A stretch of DNA of 8,209 bases from SXMI01 sp964391365 (GTDB lineage Bacteria; Actinomycetota; Acidimicrobiia; Acidimicrobiales; Microtrichaceae): positions 1 through 8,209 of the forward strand of contig CAYMKW010000121.1 of the NCBI GenBank assembly GCA_964391365.1, read 5' to 3'. Below are positions 6,048 to 8,209 of this stretch, in pieces. Below the pieces are notes generated by a model. The model ran no database searches and had not been told where the DNA came from. It worked only from the letters and a program-made list of their open reading frames with translations. How positions within the stretch are numbered: position 1 is the first letter of the stretch; every line of letters begins with the position of its first letter. Position numbers and translations under genes: made by a program.

Positions 6048-6368
6048 ATGAAGTCCGGCATCCACCCCGACTACCGCTACGTGGTGTTCCAGGACACCTC
6101 GTCGGGCGACACCTTCCTGACCCGGTCGACCATCGAGACGACCGAGACGACCACGTGGACCGACGGCCAGGAGTACCCCCTCGCCAAGGTCGAGATCTCG
6201 GCCTTCACCCACCCGTTCTTCACGGGCCAGATGAAGATCGTCGACACCGCCGGCCGGGTCGAGCGCTTCGAGCGCCGGTACGGCAGGCGTCGGAAGTCCG
6301 CTGCGGCGCCGGCACCGGAGTCCCCCGGCGACGAGGCCGCTCCGGCCGACGGCGCCGACGAGTCCTGA
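6048..6368 (+). CDS. rpmE2: Ribosomal protein L31, type B (zinc-independent)
   Basis: A 106-residue component of the large ribosomal subunit that bridges to the small subunit. It begins at ATG 6048 behind a good ribosome binding site (GGAG, 6-nt spacer). The conserved part is residues 1-80: IHPDYRYVVFQDTSS, FLTRSTI, HPFFTGQMKIVDTAGR and ERRYGRR. The type B family inserts WTDGQEYPLAKVEIS where the zinc form carries its Cys motifs. The protein has no cysteine at all, so it cannot form the Cys-based zinc site of C+ L31. Residues from about 82 on are an extra tail, basic then Ala/Pro/Asp/Glu-rich, probably disordered. It occupies the rho-prfA locus where many actinobacteria keep the zinc-binding form. 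The symbol rpmE is also in use. Confidence 0.93.
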   Translation: MKSGIHPDYRYVVFQDTSSGDTFLTRSTIETTETTTWTDGQEYPLAKVEISAFTHPFFTGQMKIVDTAGRVERFERRYGRRRKSAAAPAPESPGDEAAPADGADES

Positions 6369-6369
6369 C

Positions 6370-6387
6370 GGGTCGGCCCCCCGGCCC
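6370..6387 (+). promoter_or_regulatory. Hairpin filling the rpmE-unknown gene gap
   Basis: GGGTCGG (6370-6376) pairs with CCGGCCC (6381-6387), one pair being G-U, around a CCCC loop. It occupies nearly all of the 20 nt between the rpmE stop and the GTG at 6389, leaving no room for a Shine-Dalgarno site. It could damp expression of the downstream genes relative to L31 or mark an RNA processing site. The role is inferred. Confidence 0.4.
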
Positions 6388-6388
6388 C

Positions 6389-7528
6389 GTGGCCGTCAGC
6401 GAGGAGCGTCGTCGCGCGCTGCGAGCGGCCGCCCTCGTCGGGCTGATCCGATCGGTCGACGGCGACCGGGTCGATGCGACCCGGGTCGTCTCCGCCGGTC
6501 CGGTCGCAGCCGGCCTGATCCGTGACGACCGGGCCGACGTGCTCGTCGCGTCCGGAGCTCCCGCCGTCGTGGCGGGCGCGATCCTGTGGGCCGACCGACA
6601 GGGAGCGAGCCGGGTCCGTCTGATCGTCGACGAACCGGACCGATCCGCCGTCCCGACCGCCGGCTCGAGCGCCGCCGTCCCGACCGACGGCTCGAGCGCC
6701 GCCGTCCCGTCCGCCGGCTCGAGCGCCGTCGATGCCCGTCGTTGGGCGTCCCGTTTCGCCGTGCCGACGGAGGTGTTCGCCCGTGAGGGCGCCGACGCCG
6801 TTCCCGTCGATGCCGAACGTGGCGATGCCGAACGTGTCGGTGACCCGCCCGCCGAACCGACGGTGGACGATCCGACGCTCCGAACGCTGCTGTCGGCGGC
6901 GGGGCTGGAGGTCGTCGAGGAGCACGGCGTGGTGACGGGCGAACTGCTCGGCCTGGAGGTCGCACGACTGGTCGTGTGGCCCGAGTCGTCCGGTGGCGAC
7001 GGACTGGTCCACGTCGAGACCGGGGTCGGACGGTTCGACCGTGACGCCACGGCTGCGGTCAGGGCCGACGAGCCGCCCGATGCCGCGCTCCGACGCGTCG
7101 TCGCTCAGGTGGGCGCCCACCGGCGGGTGGAGGATCCGACCCACCCGCTGTCGCTGCTGGCCCGGGAACGCTGGCTTCGTCGGTCCATCGTGGACGACCC
7201 CCGCCCGCTGGGACTGGTCGACCTCGAACCGATCGCGACCACGGCGCCGCGGGGTGGTGTCCGCGATCCGGCACCTGCCGCCGCACGGGGACGGGACCGG
7301 AACGGGGATCCCGTCGTGGTGGTGTGCTCGGTCGGTGCCGACCTGGCGTTCGTGCCCGTGGCGGCCGACACCCGGGCGGCGGTCGACCCCGACGCCGCAC
7401 TGGTGCTGGTGGTTCCGGAGCGGGACCTCCTGGCGAGCACACGACGACTCGCCGAGCTCGTCGTGGGTGGCGCCGAGCTGGTCGGCGTCCTCCCCCCGTG
7501 GGGGGCCGTCGACGGGGAGTCGCAGTGA
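6389..7528 (+). CDS. Protein of unknown function between L31 and RF1
   Basis: I do not recognise this 379-residue protein. GTG 6389 is the first start codon after rpmE (20 nt gap). It has no Shine-Dalgarno site, so the start is not certain. No signal peptide or membrane segment is visible, so it is probably cytosolic. Residues 1-83 look alpha/beta (RVVSAGPVAAGLIRDDRAD, then GAPAVVAGAILWADRQG). Residues 87-113 are three AVPTxGSSA repeats, and a Pro/Asp/Glu-rich linker follows to about 160. A second folded part (about 161-285) includes GELLGLEVARLVVWPE, ETGVGRFDRDA and HPLSLLARERWLRRS. A third (about 307-370) has strands VVVVCSVGADLAFVPV and ALVLVVPER. Cys313 is the only cysteine. No nucleotide-binding or catalytic motif is evident. 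It overlaps prfA by 4 nt, so it is translated with RF1. Normal codon use and an unbroken frame of 379 codons argue for a real gene. Confidence 0.85.
   Translation: MAVSEERRRALRAAALVGLIRSVDGDRVDATRVVSAGPVAAGLIRDDRADVLVASGAPAVVAGAILWADRQGASRVRLIVDEPDRSAVPTAGSSAAVPTDGSSAAVPSAGSSAVDARRWASRFAVPTEVFAREGADAVPVDAERGDAERVGDPPAEPTVDDPTLRTLLSAAGLEVVEEHGVVTGELLGLEVARLVVWPESSGGDGLVHVETGVGRFDRDATAAVRADEPPDAALRRVVAQVGAHRRVEDPTHPLSLLARERWLRRSIVDDPRPLGLVDLEPIATTAPRGGVRDPAPAAARGRDRNGDPVVVVCSVGADLAFVPVAADTRAAVDPDAALVLVVPERDLLASTRRLAELVVGGAELVGVLPPWGAVDGESQ
6647..6727 (+). repeat. Three tandem 27-bp repeats in the unknown gene
   Basis: Three 27-bp units (6647-6673, 6674-6700, 6701-6727) encode AVPTAGSSA, AVPTDGSSA and AVPSAGSSA. 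The second and third differ from the first by one base each. Every unit carries the 8-bp palindrome GCTCGAGC. The array lies in the linker after the N-terminal domain. Near-identity at DNA level indicates recent duplication. Confidence 0.93.
6809..6838 (+). repeat. Direct 15-bp duplication in the unknown gene
   Basis: GATGCCGAACGTGGC (6809-6823) is followed at once by GATGCCGAACGTGTC (6824-6838), with one mismatch, giving DAERG-DAERV in the linker. It is a second small tandem duplication about 80 nt after the 27-bp array, showing that this linker is prone to slippage. Confidence 0.85.
7514..7519 (+). promoter_or_regulatory. Ribosome binding site of prfA
   Basis: GGGGAG lies 5 nt upstream of the GTG at 7525, inside the last codons of the upstream gene. 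It is one of the best Shine-Dalgarno matches in the window and decides the prfA start at the GTGA overlap. Confidence 0.75.
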
Positions 7529-8209
7529 TCGAGGACGCCGTCCTCGCCCGCCTCGAGGGCATGGAGGCGGAGTTCGCCGCCTGCACGGACCTGCTGGCGG
7601 ACCCGGCCGTCGTCGCCGATCGCGATCGCTACGTCGCCACCACCCGTCGCTACCGGGCGCTCGAGGAGGTGGTCGAGGCGCTCGGGCGCTGGCGCGCCGC
7701 CCGGGCCGATGCGTCGGCCGCCGCCGAGCTGCTCGGTGAGTCCGGCGGGGGTGAGGCCGATGCGCTCCGGGAGGAGGTCGCCACCGCCAGATCCGCCGAG
7801 GCCGTCGCCGAGGAGGAGCTGCGTGCCCTGCTCCTGCCACGAGACCCCTTCGACGATCGTGACGTCATCGTCGAGATCCGCGGCGCGGAGGGGGGCGAGG
7901 AGGCCAACCTGTTCGCCCGCGACCTGTGCGAGATGTACCGGGCCTGGGCGGTCCGTCGGGGCTGGACGGTGGAGGTGCTCGACGAGACGGTGTCGGACCT
8001 GGGCGGTCGCAGCGAGGTGTCGCTCCGCGTCGCCGGTGACGGGGTGTGGAGCCGGCTCAAGTTCGAGGCGGGACCGCACCGGGTCCAGCGGGTCCCCGTC
8101 ACCGAGTCCCAGGGGCGCGTGCACACGTCGTCGGCGACCGTGGTCGTGCTCCCCGTGGCCGATGAGGTCGAGGCGGACCTGGACCCGTCGGATCTGCAGA
8201 TCGCCGTGT
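7525..8209 (+). CDS. prfA: Peptide chain release factor 1, 3'-truncated by window edge
   Basis: RF1 reads UAA and UAG stop codons in the ribosomal A site and triggers peptide release. The start is GTG 7525, overlapping the upstream stop as GTGA and served by GGGGAG at 7514-7519. The 228 residues visible align with RF1 from its first residues: a helical N-terminal domain 1 (about 1-105), then LLLPRDPFDDRDVIVEIRGAEGGEEANLF. Domain 2 follows with RLKFEAGPHRVQRVPVTESQGRVHTS. PVT (191-193) is the PxT tripeptide that recognises the stop codon in RF1, where RF2 has SPF. The last visible residues, DPSDLQIAV, correspond to the stretch just before the catalytic GGQ loop, which lies beyond the window. 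In many bacteria prmC, the methyltransferase acting on that glutamine, comes next. Confidence 0.97.
   Translation, partial: MIEDAVLARLEGMEAEFAACTDLLADPAVVADRDRYVATTRRYRALEEVVEALGRWRAARADASAAAELLGESGGGEADALREEVATARSAEAVAEEELRALLLPRDPFDDRDVIVEIRGAEGGEEANLFARDLCEMYRAWAVRRGWTVEVLDETVSDLGGRSEVSLRVAGDGVWSRLKFEAGPHRVQRVPVTESQGRVHTSSATVVVLPVADEVEADLDPSDLQIAV

Noticed and set aside
977..6061. A 1694-codon open frame on the minus strand
   Set aside because: It is the exact codon-aligned complement of hom, thrC and rho, which share a reading phase and lack TTA, CTA and TCA codons. Its translation is repetitive and Arg/Gly/Asp/His-rich, and the plus-strand genes have unmistakable family motifs.
6155..6388. 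Upstream extension of the unknown gene into rpmE
   Set aside because: It would overlap most of rpmE in another frame and has shadow-like composition. GTG 6389 is the first in-frame start after the rpmE stop.
6077..7840. A 587-codon open frame on the minus strand
   Set aside because: It is codon-aligned with the unknown plus-strand gene and runs into prfA. The composition is that of a GC-rich shadow. The plus-strand frame fits the operon layout, with a short gap after rpmE and a GTGA overlap with prfA.

Overview
The window is one densely packed plus-strand stretch of a high-GC chromosome. Its gene order is lysA - hom - thrC - rho - rpmE - unknown gene - prfA. A lysA-hom-thrC-rho-rpmE-prfA order is characteristic of Actinobacteria. 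GTG starts, TAnnnT -10 boxes, an apparently leaderless hom transcript and a Rho with a long disordered N-terminal insert fit that phylum. The long-form ThrC, the cysteine-free L31 and the extra gene before prfA differ from Mycobacterium and Streptomyces. I would guess a deep-branching actinobacterial class such as Acidimicrobiia, but that placement is inference.

Layout. 1-1085: diaminopimelate decarboxylase (lysA), lacking its N-terminus at the window edge. 1136-2491: homoserine dehydrogenase (hom), with its own promoter. 2495-3910: threonine synthase (thrC), 3 nt after hom. 3911-4222: a 312-base gap holding a terminator-like hairpin, a promoter and a structured leader of about 249 nt. 4223-5935: transcription terminator Rho, with seven identical GDRQQ repeats in its N-terminal insert. 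5941-6047: a GC-rich hairpin, a possible promoter and a leader hairpin. 6048-6368: zinc-independent ribosomal protein L31. 6389-7528: a 379-residue protein of unknown function. 7525-8209: the first 228 residues of release factor RF1, overlapping the unknown gene by 4 nt.

How the genes work together. LysA, Hom and ThrC belong to the aspartate-family amino acid pathway (lysine, and threonine via homoserine). The homoserine kinase gene thrB, often next to thrC in actinobacteria, is absent here. Rho, L31 and RF1 belong to transcription termination and translation. The unknown gene sits between L31 and RF1 and is translationally coupled to prfA, which suggests but does not prove a link to translation.

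The items most worth a second look are the unknown gene with its 27-bp repeats, the Rho insert and its Walker B Ser-to-Gly change, the two-hairpin rho leader with a leader ORF, and the hairpin that fills the gap between rpmE and the unknown gene. I found no mobile element, CRISPR array, tRNA or rRNA.
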